From NCBI RefSeq assembly GCF_009733925.1, contig NZ_WOEI01000017.1:1-36723 (forward strand): 36,723 nucleotides of DNA, read 5' to 3'. The notes beneath the pieces were generated by a model. That model was given only the letters and a program-made list of their open reading frames with translations, was not told the origin of the DNA and ran no database searches. The stretch comes from Streptobacillus canis. Its GTDB lineage: Bacteria; Fusobacteriota; Fusobacteriia; Fusobacteriales; Leptotrichiaceae. The translations under genes were made by a program, and so were the position numbers. Below are positions 20,742 to 27,518 of this stretch, piece after piece; the stretch's first letter is position 1, and every line of letters begins with the position of its first letter.

Positions 20742-21125
20742 ATGAAGAAAAAATTATATACTTTATTATTTCTTATTCTATTTTTTGTAATACTTACAGC
20801 ACTACTTTTAAGAATTTATTCGAATATTAAACAAAGTAGGGAAATGAATTTAAAATTAGCTGAAAGTACACAAAAATATGAAAAATTAAAGGAAGAAAAA
20901 GAGAAATTACAAAAAGAACTTGAAGAATCAAGAAAAGGTGCTAATAAAGAAAAATTTGTAAGAGATAATCTAAATATGAAAAAAGATGGGGAAAGAATAT
21001 ATAAGATAGTTGATAATCAAGAAGTAGAAAAGGTTGAAGAAGATAAAACTGAAGTAGAAACTAAAGAAAATTCTGAAACTAAAGAAGAAAATCAAAATAA
21101 AGAAAATGGAGATAAAAATGAATAA
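20742..21125 (+). CDS. FtsB/DivIC-like cell-division protein
   Basis: A 127-residue single-pass membrane protein: membrane helix about 5-25 (LYTLLFLILFFVILTALLL), then a leucine-zipper-like coiled coil (about 35-68), then KFVRDNLNMKKDGERIYKI. That last motif matches the end of FtsB/DivIC (septum initiation) proteins. A very acidic, Glu/Lys-rich tail of about 35 residues is added. It would act with FtsL and FtsQ at the septum. It follows nrdR by one base. Confidence 0.75.
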   Translation: MKKKLYTLLFLILFFVILTALLLRIYSNIKQSREMNLKLAESTQKYEKLKEEKEKLQKELEESRKGANKEKFVRDNLNMKKDGERIYKIVDNQEVEKVEEDKTEVETKENSETKEENQNKENGDKNE

Positions 21126-21600
21126 TTTAGAAAATAAAATAAATGAAGCTATAATTATCAATCCAGAAGATAAAATTAGATACAGATTATCTAACTTATA
21201 TTTATTTAGATCTTTTATACTTTTAGGTGTAATAATTTTTACTATTTTTTATGTTGGACCAGATATTTTTAAAGGTAAATTGACTGAAAACTTTCTAGTA
21301 TTATTTTTAATACTTGGATTAGTAATATATGTAGTCTATCACTTAATGACTATTTTTAAATTTAATATTACTGTAGATAAAGATATGATAGTGGATAGTA
21401 ATAACAAAATAATGATAAATCAAATAGAAAAATTAAGTATTAGAGTAATGAAGATTTCAAATAAAAATAATGAAAATTGTTTGGTTATAAAAACAAAAGA
21501 TAAAAAAGAGTATGTATTTAGATTAAATATTAATAATAAATACAAGTTTATAAAGCAAATTTCTATGCTTACTGGATTAAATGTAATAATAGAAGAATAG
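21118..21600 (+). CDS. Two-helix membrane protein, unknown
   Basis: A 160-residue protein with two adjacent membrane helices (around SFILLGVIIFTIFYVG and FLVLFLILGLVIYVVYHLM). A soluble C-terminal part follows (VDKDMIVDSNNKIMINQIEK, VIKTKDKKEYVFRLNIN) that resembles the beta-rich PH-like domains of small bacterial membrane proteins. I do not recognise a named family. ATG 21118, overlapping the previous stop, is preferred over ATG 21106 because GGAG lies upstream at the right distance. Confidence 0.65.
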   Translation: MNNLENKINEAIIINPEDKIRYRLSNLYLFRSFILLGVIIFTIFYVGPDIFKGKLTENFLVLFLILGLVIYVVYHLMTIFKFNITVDKDMIVDSNNKIMINQIEKLSIRVMKISNKNNENCLVIKTKDKKEYVFRLNINNKYKFIKQISMLTGLNVIIEE

Positions 21601-21607
21601 AGGGAAA

Positions 21608-22759
21608 ATGATAGAATTTTTTATAGCAAAAAGACACATATTTGAAAGAAAATTTCAATCTATAGTATCTATCCTTGGTATCGCAATTGCTTTAACAGTA
21701 TTTGTTGTTTCACTTGCAATTTCGAATGGACTTAAAAATAATATGTTAAATTCTATACTTTCACTTTCTCCACATATAAGTGTTGATATTTATCCAAAAT
21801 ACCAAGAAGATTATGAAAGTATTACAAAAGAATTTGATAAATATAATTTTAAAAATATTAATCATAGAATCCAATCTCAAGGTTTAGTTAGTGTAAATGG
21901 TTTATCTACATCTACTTTAATTATTGGTACTAACCTTGATAATTTAGATATAAATATAATTGAAGGAAAAATTGAAAATGAAGATTTAACCTCTGTTTTA
22001 GTAGGAAATGAATTTATAAAAAAAACAGGAACTATGGTAGGGGATGAAATTACTGTAGTTACATCTGAAATGAGAGAAATAAAATCAAAAATTTCAGGTA
22101 TATTTAAAACAGGTTTTTATAATTATGATTCAGATTTACTTTTATTTCCAATTGAGACACTTCAATTATTAGAAGAAAGAGGAGAGGTTGTATCTAGTAT
22201 ATCTATTTTAGTAAACAATCCCACTAAAACAGATCAGTTAGACAATTTAGTAAGAGATATAAACGAAAAATATGGAGATAAGGTATTTGCTAGAAGTTGG
22301 AGTATGGATAACCAAAGTTTATTGAGTGCAATTAATTTTGAAAAATTTGTTTTAATCTCTATACTTAGCTTAATTATTTTGATAGCATCATTTGCTATTT
22401 CAGTAATTTTAAATATGATTGTTAGAGAAAAAATTACAGATATAGGTATTTTAAAAGCAATGGGATATAAAAATAGAAATATTTTAAAAATTTTCTTATT
22501 TGAAGGATTAATTATAGGCATAACAGGAATGATTTTATCAGTTATTCTTTCACCAATATTAATTATTATTCTAAAAATGATATTTAAATATTATGTTACA
22601 TCTACATATTATTTAGATACTTTACCTATCAGTATTAGTATTTTTGAAATGATAATAATATATTTAATATCTTTCCTTTTAATACTTGCTTCAACAATTA
22701 TGCCTTCAATTAAGGCATCAAAAATGAATCCAACGGAAGCAATTAAATATAATAATTAG
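21608..22759 (+). CDS. Lipoprotein-releasing ABC transporter permease (LolC/LolE family)
   Basis: A 383-residue FtsX/MacB-type permease with the LolC/E layout. One N-terminal helix (IVSILGIAIALTVFVVSL) is followed by a periplasmic domain of about 200 residues and three C-terminal helices (about 255-375). The cytoplasmic coupling motif is IGILKAMGYKNRNIL and the end is PSIKASKMNPTEAIKY. With the next gene it would extract lipoproteins from the inner membrane and hand them to the LolA-like protein. Only one permease gene is present, so the complex may be a homodimer (LolF-like). Confidence 0.85.
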   Translation: MIEFFIAKRHIFERKFQSIVSILGIAIALTVFVVSLAISNGLKNNMLNSILSLSPHISVDIYPKYQEDYESITKEFDKYNFKNINHRIQSQGLVSVNGLSTSTLIIGTNLDNLDINIIEGKIENEDLTSVLVGNEFIKKTGTMVGDEITVVTSEMREIKSKISGIFKTGFYNYDSDLLLFPIETLQLLEERGEVVSSISILVNNPTKTDQLDNLVRDINEKYGDKVFARSWSMDNQSLLSAINFEKFVLISILSLIILIASFAISVILNMIVREKITDIGILKAMGYKNRNILKIFLFEGLIIGITGMILSVILSPILIIILKMIFKYYVTSTYYLDTLPISISIFEMIIIYLISFLLILASTIMPSIKASKMNPTEAIKYNN

Positions 22760-22767
22760 GTGATAAA

Positions 22768-23427
22768 ATGTTAGAGTTAAAAAAAGTAAACAAAACATAT
22801 ACAACTAAAGCAGAAAAAATTGAAGTTTTAAAAGATATAGATTTTAGATTTGAAAAAGGGGATTTTATATCAATACAAGGTAAATCGGGTAGTGGTAAAA
22901 CTACACTATTAAATATATTAGGTTTACTTGATAGAGTAACAGGTGGCGATGTATTTATAGATAATATTAATATCAAAGATAATGATTTAACTGAATTAAG
23001 AAAACAAAAAATTGGTTTTGTATTTCAATTTCACTATCTATTAAATGAATTTACTGCACTTGAAAATGTTACAATACCTGCCTTAGTAAATAGCAAAAAA
23101 TCTAAGAAAGAGATTGAAGAAAAAGCTATTAATTTATTAAAAGAAGTAGGGCTTGAACATAGAATTAATCATAAACCTCAAGAGTTATCTGGTGGTGAAA
23201 AACAAAGAGTTGCAATTGCAAGAGCACTAATTAATGATCCTGAAATAATACTTGCAGATGAGCCTACAGGAAATTTAGACTATGAAACAAGTAATATGAT
23301 TAATGAATTATTTGTAAAAATTAATAAAATGGGTCAAGGAATAATAATTGTTACTCATAGTATTGAACTTGCTAATTTAGCCAAAGTAAAATATAAGATA
23401 GAAAATGGTAAATTAAAACAAATTTAA
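22768..23427 (+). CDS. lolD: Lipoprotein-releasing ABC transporter ATPase LolD
   Basis: A 219-residue ATPase of the LolD/MacB class: Walker A GKSGSGKT (38-45), Q-loop FVFQFHYLLNEF, signature LSGGEKQRVAIARAL, Walker B IILADEPTGNLD and switch His in IIVTHS. FHYLLNEFTALENV is characteristic of LolD. It lies 8 bases after the permease and is the last gene of the groES-lolD series. A separate promoter for hpf starts right after its stop, with no hairpin between. Confidence 0.92.
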   Translation: MLELKKVNKTYTTKAEKIEVLKDIDFRFEKGDFISIQGKSGSGKTTLLNILGLLDRVTGGDVFIDNINIKDNDLTELRKQKIGFVFQFHYLLNEFTALENVTIPALVNSKKSKKEIEEKAINLLKEVGLEHRINHKPQELSGGEKQRVAIARALINDPEIILADEPTGNLDYETSNMINELFVKINKMGQGIIIVTHSIELANLAKVKYKIENGKLKQI

Positions 23428-23429
23428 AC

Positions 23430-23457
23430 TTGAAAAAAAAGATTTTGATGGTATAAT
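23430..23457 (+). promoter_or_regulatory. hpf promoter
   Basis: TTGAAA (23430-23435), 16 bases, TATAAT (23452-23457), with TGG immediately before the -10. It lies 33 bases before the hpf start. Confidence 0.75.
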
Positions 23458-23490
23458 ATAGTAAGGAAGCAATGAAGGGAAGTGCTAATT

Positions 23491-23799
23491 ATGAAAATTA
23501 TTATTAGTGGAAAACAATTAGAAATGACAGAACCTATTAAGGAATACGTTGAAAGTAAAGTTTCTAAAATTACAAAATATTTAGAAAATATAACTGAAAC
23601 TAATGTTACTTTAACTGTTGAACCAACTAAGTCTGAAGGAAAAGTTTATAAGGCTATAGCTACGGTTTATGCTCCTAATAAAACTATTAGACTTGAAGAA
23701 AGTGATTCAGATTTATATGCTGCAATAGATAATTTATCTTCAGGTTTAGAAAGACAAGTTAGAAAATATAAAGAAAAAATGAAAGATAGAGGTGAATAA
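23491..23799 (+). CDS. hpf: Ribosome hibernation-promoting factor (short HPF/RaiA type)
   Basis: This 102-residue protein binds the decoding centre of the 30S subunit and stalls it during stress or starvation. It has the family start MKIIISGKQLEMTEPIKEYV, then KITKYLENITETNVTL and AAIDNLSSGLERQVRKYKEK. It is the short form without the dimerising tail of long HPF. ATG 23491 is preferred over TTG 23482 because AAGGGAAG lies upstream. It has its own promoter and terminator. Confidence 0.9.
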   Translation: MKIIISGKQLEMTEPIKEYVESKVSKITKYLENITETNVTLTVEPTKSEGKVYKAIATVYAPNKTIRLEESDSDLYAAIDNLSSGLERQVRKYKEKMKDRGE

Positions 23800-23828
23800 A
23801 AAATGAGAGCTTTAGCTCTCATTTTATT
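23800..23828 (+). terminator. Rho-independent terminator after hpf
   Basis: AAAATGAGAGC (23800-23810) and GCTCTCATTTT (23815-23825) form a perfect 11-bp stem with a TTTA loop and T-rich tail. Confidence 0.92.
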
Positions 23829-23839
23829 TAAAATAAAGC

Positions 23840-23868
23840 TTGACATTAATGTTAAATAATGGTACTAT
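23840..23868 (+). promoter_or_regulatory. dps promoter
   Basis: Consensus TTGACA (23840-23845), 17 bases, TACTAT (23863-23868), with TGG before the -10. Transcription should begin near 23875, at the edge of the dyad below. Confidence 0.8.
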
Positions 23869-23879
23869 ATTAATATAAA

Positions 23880-23894
23880 TTGTAATCATTACAA
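23880..23894 (+). promoter_or_regulatory. PerR/Fur-type operator before dps
   Basis: TTGTAAT-C-ATTACAA is a perfect 7-1-7 dyad, the layout of PerR, Fur and Zur boxes; it differs from the Bacillus PerR consensus TTATAAT-N-ATTATAA at one base per arm. Its place just after the start of transcription fits repression of dps, relieved by peroxide or iron change. No such regulator gene is in the window. Confidence 0.6.
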
Positions 23895-23922
23895 ATTTAA
23901 AATAAAATCAGGAGGAATAAAG

Positions 23923-24360
23923 ATGAATAAAACAATCGATGCATTAAATGTATATTTAGCAGACTTAAATGTATTCTATAGAAAGGTTCAAAACTATCAC
24001 TGGAATGTAGTAGGACAAGGATTCTTTACAGTACATGCAAAATTAGAAGAAATATATGATGGAGTTAATGAAAAAATAGATGTAATAGCTGAAAGAATTT
24101 TAGCTATAGGTGGAAGACCATATGGAAATATGAAAAAATATTTAGAAATTACTTCAATTAAAGAAGCTAATGATGAAGATATTTCAGTAAAAGATTTATT
24201 AACAGTATTAATTTTTGATACAGAAAATTTATTAGCACAAGTTAGAAATTTAAAAGAAATCACTGATGAAGAAAAAGACTTTGGTACAAGTGCTGAACTT
24301 GATAACCATATTACTGAATATGAAAAATTACTTTGGATGTTTAAAGCATATATAAAATAA
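23923..24360 (+). CDS. dps: Dps-family ferritin-like DNA protection protein
   Basis: Dps forms a 12-subunit shell that oxidises and stores iron with hydrogen peroxide. The 145-residue product has the intersubunit ferroxidase residues His26 (NYHWNV), His38, Asp53 and Glu57 (KIDVIAERIL), spaced as in Listeria Dps. LNVFYRKVQNYHWNV is the family start. GGAGG precedes ATG 23923. It is monocistronic with its own promoter, operator and terminator, and an integrated element begins right behind it. Confidence 0.94.
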   Translation: MNKTIDALNVYLADLNVFYRKVQNYHWNVVGQGFFTVHAKLEEIYDGVNEKIDVIAERILAIGGRPYGNMKKYLEITSIKEANDEDISVKDLLTVLIFDTENLLAQVRNLKEITDEEKDFGTSAELDNHITEYEKLLWMFKAYIK

Positions 24361-24366
24361 TGTTTG

Positions 24367-24395
24367 AAAGCTAGATAAAATCTAGCTTTTTTATT
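24367..24395 (+). terminator. dps terminator, possible integration site
   Basis: AAAGCTAGA (24367-24375) and TCTAGCTTT (24381-24389) form a perfect 9-bp stem with a T-rich tail. The AAAGCTAG half recurs at 25593, 35724 and 35801, so this hairpin may carry the left attachment site of the element. Confidence 0.85.
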
Positions 24396-24402
24396 TTATA
24401 GC

Positions 24403-24432
24403 GTACTAAAAAAGTACTAAAAATTTTAAAAA
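24403..24432. repeat. Left-end direct repeat (arm or att site)
   Basis: GTACTAAAAAAGTACTAAAA followed by ATTTTAAAAA; 28 of 30 bases match 35653-35682 in the same orientation. Each copy contains GTACTAAAA twice. They sit at both ends of the island close to an integrase gene, like arm-type sites of Tn916 and lambda-like integrases. Confidence 0.55.
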
Positions 24433-24450
24433 TGATAAAAAATTTATCTT

Positions 24451-25485
24451 TTACTTTAAATTGTCTAAAATATTTATAGCCTTATCATTTTCTTTTTTTT
24501 CTTTATATAAATGTGTATAGATTTGTAATGTGATATTACTGTTGCTATGTCCTAGTCTATTTGATACACTTGCAATGTCTAAGCCTTTATTGATTAATAA
24601 GCTAGTGTGTGAGTGTCTAAAGCCGTGTAATGTAATATGCGGTAGGTTATATTCAATTATAATTCTTTTTAAACATAAACTGTAATTTTCTCTTGTTGCA
24701 AATATATTAAAATTATCAATTTTAGGTAAATTGTCAGTATAAGACTTTAATAGTTCTATTATGTTTTGTGGTAATGTTATTTGTCTATAACTAGCGTTAT
24801 TTTTAGGAGTATTTGAAAATGTACTTGATATTCTAGTCTTATTAATGTTTATAGTGTTGTTGTTATAGTCTATATCTTGTAATGTTAGTCCTGATATTTC
24901 GCCCGGTCTTGCCCCACTATAAAACAATAAATTAAAATAAGCCCTTGTTTTAATATCATAATGTTTTTTCAGTATATTATCAAAGTTTTTAAAATCTTCA
25001 TAAGTCCATATATCTTTTATTTTCTTATCTTTTTTAAAATTAAATTTAATACCTAACAATACATTGTCTTTTAAATGGAAATAAGTACAAGCATAATCAA
25101 AAACTTGTCCTAGAAATTCATATACTTGTTTTTGTCTTATAGGTCTATCATTATAAGTGTCTATAAAATTATATATGCTTTTTTTAGTTATATCATTTAT
25201 AACAATATTATTGAAATGTTCCATTACTTGCTTAGCAATAATATTGTATTGTTTTTTAGTATTGTATTTTAAATTGTCTTTAGTTTTTAAAAATTCAGTA
25301 ATTAAAGTTGAAATACCTATATTTTCAGTTCCATTGTGTAAAGCTAAATAATCATTTATAAAGTCTTGTGCCTCTTTTTTAGTATTAAAGCCTTGTCTTT
25401 TGATTTGTTTATTATTGCCTTTATGGTCTTTACAATTGAATTTAACAAGCCATTTGCCATTGTCCATTTTTTTATAATGTGCCAT
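24451..25485 (-). CDS. int: Tyrosine-family site-specific integrase
   Basis: A 344-residue phage-type integrase that would insert and excise the island. Residues 1-50 form an AP2-like arm-binding domain (KKMDNGKWLVKF, NTKKEAQDFINDYL), 55-145 the core-binding SAM-like domain, and 155-344 the catalytic domain. Catalytic residues: Arg193 (SGARPGE), His287 and Arg290 (HGFRHSHTSLL), His313 (LGHSN) and Tyr323 (QIYTH). The start is ATG at 25485 with AGAGGTGG upstream. It lies at the left end and is transcribed leftward toward the terminator shared with dps. A nearly identical partial copy lies at 35900-36368. Confidence 0.95.
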   Translation of the reverse strand: MAHYKKMDNGKWLVKFNCKDHKGNNKQIKRQGFNTKKEAQDFINDYLALHNGTENIGISTLITEFLKTKDNLKYNTKKQYNIIAKQVMEHFNNIVINDITKKSIYNFIDTYNDRPIRQKQVYEFLGQVFDYACTYFHLKDNVLLGIKFNFKKDKKIKDIWTYEDFKNFDNILKKHYDIKTRAYFNLLFYSGARPGEISGLTLQDIDYNNNTININKTRISSTFSNTPKNNASYRQITLPQNIIELLKSYTDNLPKIDNFNIFATRENYSLCLKRIIIEYNLPHITLHGFRHSHTSLLINKGLDIASVSNRLGHSNSNITLQIYTHLYKEKKENDKAINILDNLK

Positions 25486-25523
25486 ACATACCACCTCTTT
25501 TTACTTTAATATTCTTGTAAAAT

Positions 25524-25559
25524 ATGGTATAATAAGTTGAGTGTAAAACATTATACCAT
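25524..25559. promoter_or_regulatory. Inverted repeat with two convergent extended -10 boxes upstream of int
   Basis: ATGGTATAAT (25524-25533) and ATTATACCAT (25550-25559) are perfect 10-bp inverted repeats 16 bases apart. Each holds TGG-TATAAT. The minus-strand box (TATAAT at 25556-25551) should start the int transcript near 25544. The plus-strand box would start a short RNA near 25540 that runs into the hairpin at 25593. -35 boxes are weak. The dyad could also be a repressor site. Confidence 0.6.
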
Positions 25560-25592
25560 TTATGTTTTTTATGATATTTTGTGTGAAAAATT

Positions 25593-25620
25593 AAAGCTAG
25601 TTTGAAGGACTAGCTTTTTT
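25593..25620 (-). terminator. Bidirectional terminator between toxin and int
   Basis: AAAGCTAGT (25593-25601) and ACTAGCTTT (25609-25617) form a perfect 9-bp stem. T-rich stretches follow on both strands, so it can end the leftward toxin transcript and any rightward transcript from the promoter near 25528. Confidence 0.85.
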
Positions 25621-25633
25621 GTTGTTTATATAT

Positions 25634-25999
25634 TTATTCTATTTCTAATATTTTGTTAAAAAACTTTTCAAATGCTATTTTTAACTGTAACAAATCTTCT
25701 TTGTCTAAACTAAACTTTTTTTTAGATATAATCTTTGTCTTGTCTATTTCTCGAATTTTTCTTAACTTAATAAAAGCATATTCATATTTTGGGTGTTTTT
25801 GATATTTTTTATTATCTATAGTAAAGCCCCCTCTATACTTTTTACCTATTTTTTTACTTGTTATGGGTGCTATCAATAAAGTATTATCTTTTTTATTTAT
25901 TTCACTTAAAACAAGTCCAAAATGTTTGCCTTTTAAAATTCTTGTTTTTTCATTGTTGTTTGGTAAATCTATTAAATATACTGAAAATAATTCAATCAT
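25634..25999 (-). CDS. MazF/PemK-like toxin, probable type III toxin
   Basis: A 121-residue basic protein. FSVYLIDLP, then KGKHFGLVLSEIN and LLIAPITSKK fit the opening strands of the MazF/PemK/ToxN fold, whose members are mostly endoribonucleases; FIKLRKIREIDKTKI fits the later core strand. It is shorter than ToxN or AbiQ. No protein antitoxin gene precedes it; instead a promoter, two 38-nt repeats and a terminator lie directly upstream on the same strand, as in type III systems. The start is ATG 25999 with AAGGAG at 26015-26010. A plain type II MazF that lost its partner remains possible. Confidence 0.8.
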   Translation of the reverse strand: MIELFSVYLIDLPNNNEKTRILKGKHFGLVLSEINKKDNTLLIAPITSKKIGKKYRGGFTIDNKKYQKHPKYEYAFIKLRKIREIDKTKIISKKKFSLDKEDLLQLKIAFEKFFNKILEIE

Positions 26000-26014
26000 T
26001 TTTACTTTACTCCT

Positions 26015-26047
26015 TAAAAAAAATTAAGCATACCAAATGATATGCTT
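26015..26047 (-). terminator. Terminator between antitoxin RNA and toxin gene
   Basis: On the minus strand AAGCATA and TATGCTT (26047-26041 and 26032-26026) pair perfectly, and a run of T follows down to 26016. Its place between repeats and toxin is the known type III arrangement, where leakage past it sets the toxin level. Confidence 0.88.
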
Positions 26048-26110
26048 GCGTCCGTCCTTAACGAATAAGGCTTATAATCTTTTTTTTAACCGTCCTTAAC
26101 GAATAAGGCT
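26016..26110 (-). ncRNA. Probable type III antitoxin RNA with two 38-nt repeats
   Basis: The predicted transcript begins near 26110 on the minus strand and ends at the terminator above. Its two repeat units share AAGCCTTATTCGTTAAGGACGG (given here as the RNA-strand DNA, 22 bases read as two parts: AAGCCTTATTCG and TTAAGGACGG). The period is 38 bases. Each unit can form a CCUUA/UAAGG hairpin. The tail of unit one is A-rich (TTAAAAAAAAGATTA) and that of unit two runs into the terminator. No ORF is present. In known systems toxin cleavage of such repeats yields pseudoknot units that inhibit the toxin. Confidence 0.72.
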
Positions 26111-26112
26111 TA
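26052..26112. repeat. Two tandem repeats of the antitoxin RNA
   Basis: The 23 bases at 26052-26074 recur exactly at 26090-26112. They start with CCGTCCTTAACGAATAAGG on the plus strand. The 15 bases between the copies are AT-rich and not conserved with the flank. Confidence 0.95.
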
Positions 26113-26116
26113 ATTT

Positions 26117-26145
26117 AATATATCATTTTTTGTAATTTTTGTCAA
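26117..26145 (-). promoter_or_regulatory. Promoter of the antitoxin-toxin unit
   Basis: On the minus strand: TTGACA (26145-26140), 17 bases, TATATT (26122-26117). This near-consensus promoter puts the start of transcription at the first base or two of the repeat. Bases 26146-26294 contain no gene that I can see. Confidence 0.85.
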
Positions 26146-26294
26146 TAAAATTTTACTTTTAAGGTAATTTTTGTTTATTAAAAGTATATGTTTTAGCATA
26201 CACCTCTATTTTCAATTTATAGCCTATTCTAGCCACTTTAGGCCCTTAGCCTTATAATGTGTTATCTTATACCGATATTGTTTAAAACAGCCTA

Positions 26295-26795
26295 TCATTT
26301 GGAGTTGTTATTTGATTTACTATCTAAAAATTCTATAAAGTCGTTTGCTTTCTCGAGATTATCAACGTTTAAATTGACTAACATTTTAAGTATTAGAGTA
26401 AATAGCTTACGTTTTTCTATATTATTTAAATGTTTCATATTTTCTTCTATTATTGTTATTATTTCTAATTTAAAGTTTGCGTCTTCGTCAATTTTAAAAT
26501 CATAAAATTTTGCCTGTGATGTTCTTACTTTAAATGAAGTAACTAAATCTTGTAACTGATAATTCCATTTTTTTGTATTTGATTCAATTTCTTTAGTTGG
26601 TTCAATTAATAAAAAAAGCGGTACATTTAAACTTTTTGACAGTTTTTGTAGTTGTTTCATTGGAATATTTTTTATTTTACCTGTTTCATACCTTGATATA
26701 TTAGCCTCAGTAGTTCCTATCATATCCGCTAATTCTTTCATTGTAATTTTTTGAGATTTTCTTAATTCTCTAAGTTTTTCACCAATATCTTTCAT
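26295..26795 (-). CDS. CI-like HTH repressor of the island
   Basis: A 166-residue protein with an N-terminal XRE/lambda-type helix-turn-helix (IGEKLRELRKSQKITMKELA, then TTEANISRYETGK, residues about 3-60) and a helical C-terminal region. No S24 Ser-Lys protease motif is seen, so LexA-like self-cleavage is not expected; derepression by a phage protein, as for SaPI Stl, is plausible. I use ATG 26795, 7 bases after GAGGTGG; a GTG at 26807 is less likely. It is divergent from the Cro-like gene. Confidence 0.87.
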   Translation of the reverse strand: MKDIGEKLRELRKSQKITMKELADMIGTTEANISRYETGKIKNIPMKQLQKLSKSLNVPLFLLIEPTKEIESNTKKWNYQLQDLVTSFKVRTSQAKFYDFKIDEDANFKLEIITIIEENMKHLNNIEKRKLFTLILKMLVNLNVDNLEKANDFIEFLDSKSNNNSK

Positions 26796-26817
26796 ATTTT
26801 GCACCACCTCTACCTTG

Positions 26818-26846
26818 ATTATAACACTTTATTTTTTACGTGTAAA
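26818..26846 (-). promoter_or_regulatory. Promoter of the CI-like gene
   Basis: On the minus strand: TTTACA (26846-26841), 17 bases, TATAAT (26823-26818). It starts 22 bases before the gene. An AACTTA half-site (26857-26862) lies just upstream and may allow autoregulation. Confidence 0.78.
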
Positions 26847-26893
26847 GTAAGAAATGAACTTAAAATATAAAATTTTAGTAATATTTTTTTAAA

Positions 26894-26946
26894 AACTTAC
26901 TTGACAATTAAGTTGATATATTGTAAACTTACATCATGAGTAAGTT
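26894..26946. promoter_or_regulatory. Two 21-bp operators in the CI/Cro switch
   Basis: Site 1 (26894-26914) is AACTTAC-N7-TTAAGTT; site 2 (26926-26946) is AACTTAC-N7-GTAAGTT, a perfect dyad. Their centres are 32 bp apart, about three helical turns, so both lie on one face. Site 1 covers the -35 and site 2 the -10/start of the rightward promoter, so binding would block it. Confidence 0.78.
26901..26929 (+). promoter_or_regulatory. Rightward (Cro-side) promoter
   Basis: TTGACA (26901-26906), 17 bases, TAAACT (26924-26929). It drives the Cro-like gene and the genes behind it. Confidence 0.72.
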
Positions 26947-26965
26947 GAAAAGTGAGGTGTAAGCA

Positions 26966-27181
26966 ATGAAAAAAAATACAAATATAGCAAATGTAGGTTT
27001 AAATTTAATGTATTTTAGAAAAGTTAAAGGACTAAGTATAAACGATGTAGCTAGTAAGTTGAATATGAACTCAATAGCATATGCTAAGTATGAAAAGGGT
27101 ACAGTAAATATACCTTTAAATAAATTGATAGCTATATGCAAAATTTTAGACTTAGATTTAATATTACAAGCTAACCAATAA
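26966..27181 (+). CDS. Cro-like HTH regulator
   Basis: A 71-residue protein that is almost entirely one XRE-type helix-turn-helix: LMYFRKVKGLSINDVASKLN, then SIAYAKYEKGTVNIPLNKLI. It is likely the opposing regulator of the switch (the place of Str in SaPIs). GAGGTG lies 8 bases before ATG 26966. It is the first rightward gene of the island. Confidence 0.85.
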   Translation: MKKNTNIANVGLNLMYFRKVKGLSINDVASKLNMNSIAYAKYEKGTVNIPLNKLIAICKILDLDLILQANQ

Positions 27182-27194
27182 AGGAAGATAAAAA

Positions 27195-27308
27195 ATGAAA
27201 AAACTAAAAAAGCTAATTGCAAATATTAGAAAAAGTAACAGTATGGAACAACTGAAAGAGTTGGAACATATAAGGGTAAAGCTATGTAAGAATATTTTTA
27301 GAAAGTGA
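27195..27308 (+). CDS. 37-residue basic peptide, unknown
   Basis: The frame encodes MKKLKKLIANIRKS, then NSMEQLKELEHIRVKLCK, a basic, helical peptide. AAGGAAG lies 8 bases upstream and it sits between well-supported genes in the same direction, so translation is plausible. No family is recognised. Confidence 0.5.
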   Translation: MKKLKKLIANIRKSNSMEQLKELEHIRVKLCKNIFRK

Positions 27309-27318
27309 GGTATGAAAG

Positions 27319-27495
27319 ATGTTAAAGAAAACATTAAAGATACTAGAAATATTAAAATATTTTGTGTTTTTAGGTCTAATGAATTATGTATCTATTGAAG
27401 ATATACAAGGAATTAAAACAACTATATTAATGTTTATTTTAGTTGTAGGTTTAGAAATGGTAGCAAGGGTTGAGTGTAAAGATTTTGAAATATAG
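27319..27495 (+). CDS. 58-residue membrane peptide, unknown
   Basis: The frame encodes two short hydrophobic helices (YFVFLGLMNYV and TTILMFILVVGLEMVA) with charged ends. GAGG lies upstream of ATG 27319; another ATG at 27312 in a different frame gives only 28 codons. Small membrane proteins are common early genes of phages and satellites. Function unknown. Confidence 0.55.
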   Translation: MLKKTLKILEILKYFVFLGLMNYVSIEDIQGIKTTILMFILVVGLEMVARVECKDFEI

Positions 27496-27518
27496 GAAAG
27501 TTAAGGAGTGATTAGAAA

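Noticed and set aside
25858..26040. Rightward 60-codon frame opposite the toxin as an antitoxin gene
   Set aside because: It lies antisense to the toxin start, has no SD and no antitoxin-like features; it is a shadow frame.
26052..26112. CRISPR array from the two 23-base repeats
   Set aside because: Only two copies, the gap is 15 AT-rich bases, no cas genes are present, and promoter, terminator and toxin placement explain it better as an antitoxin RNA.
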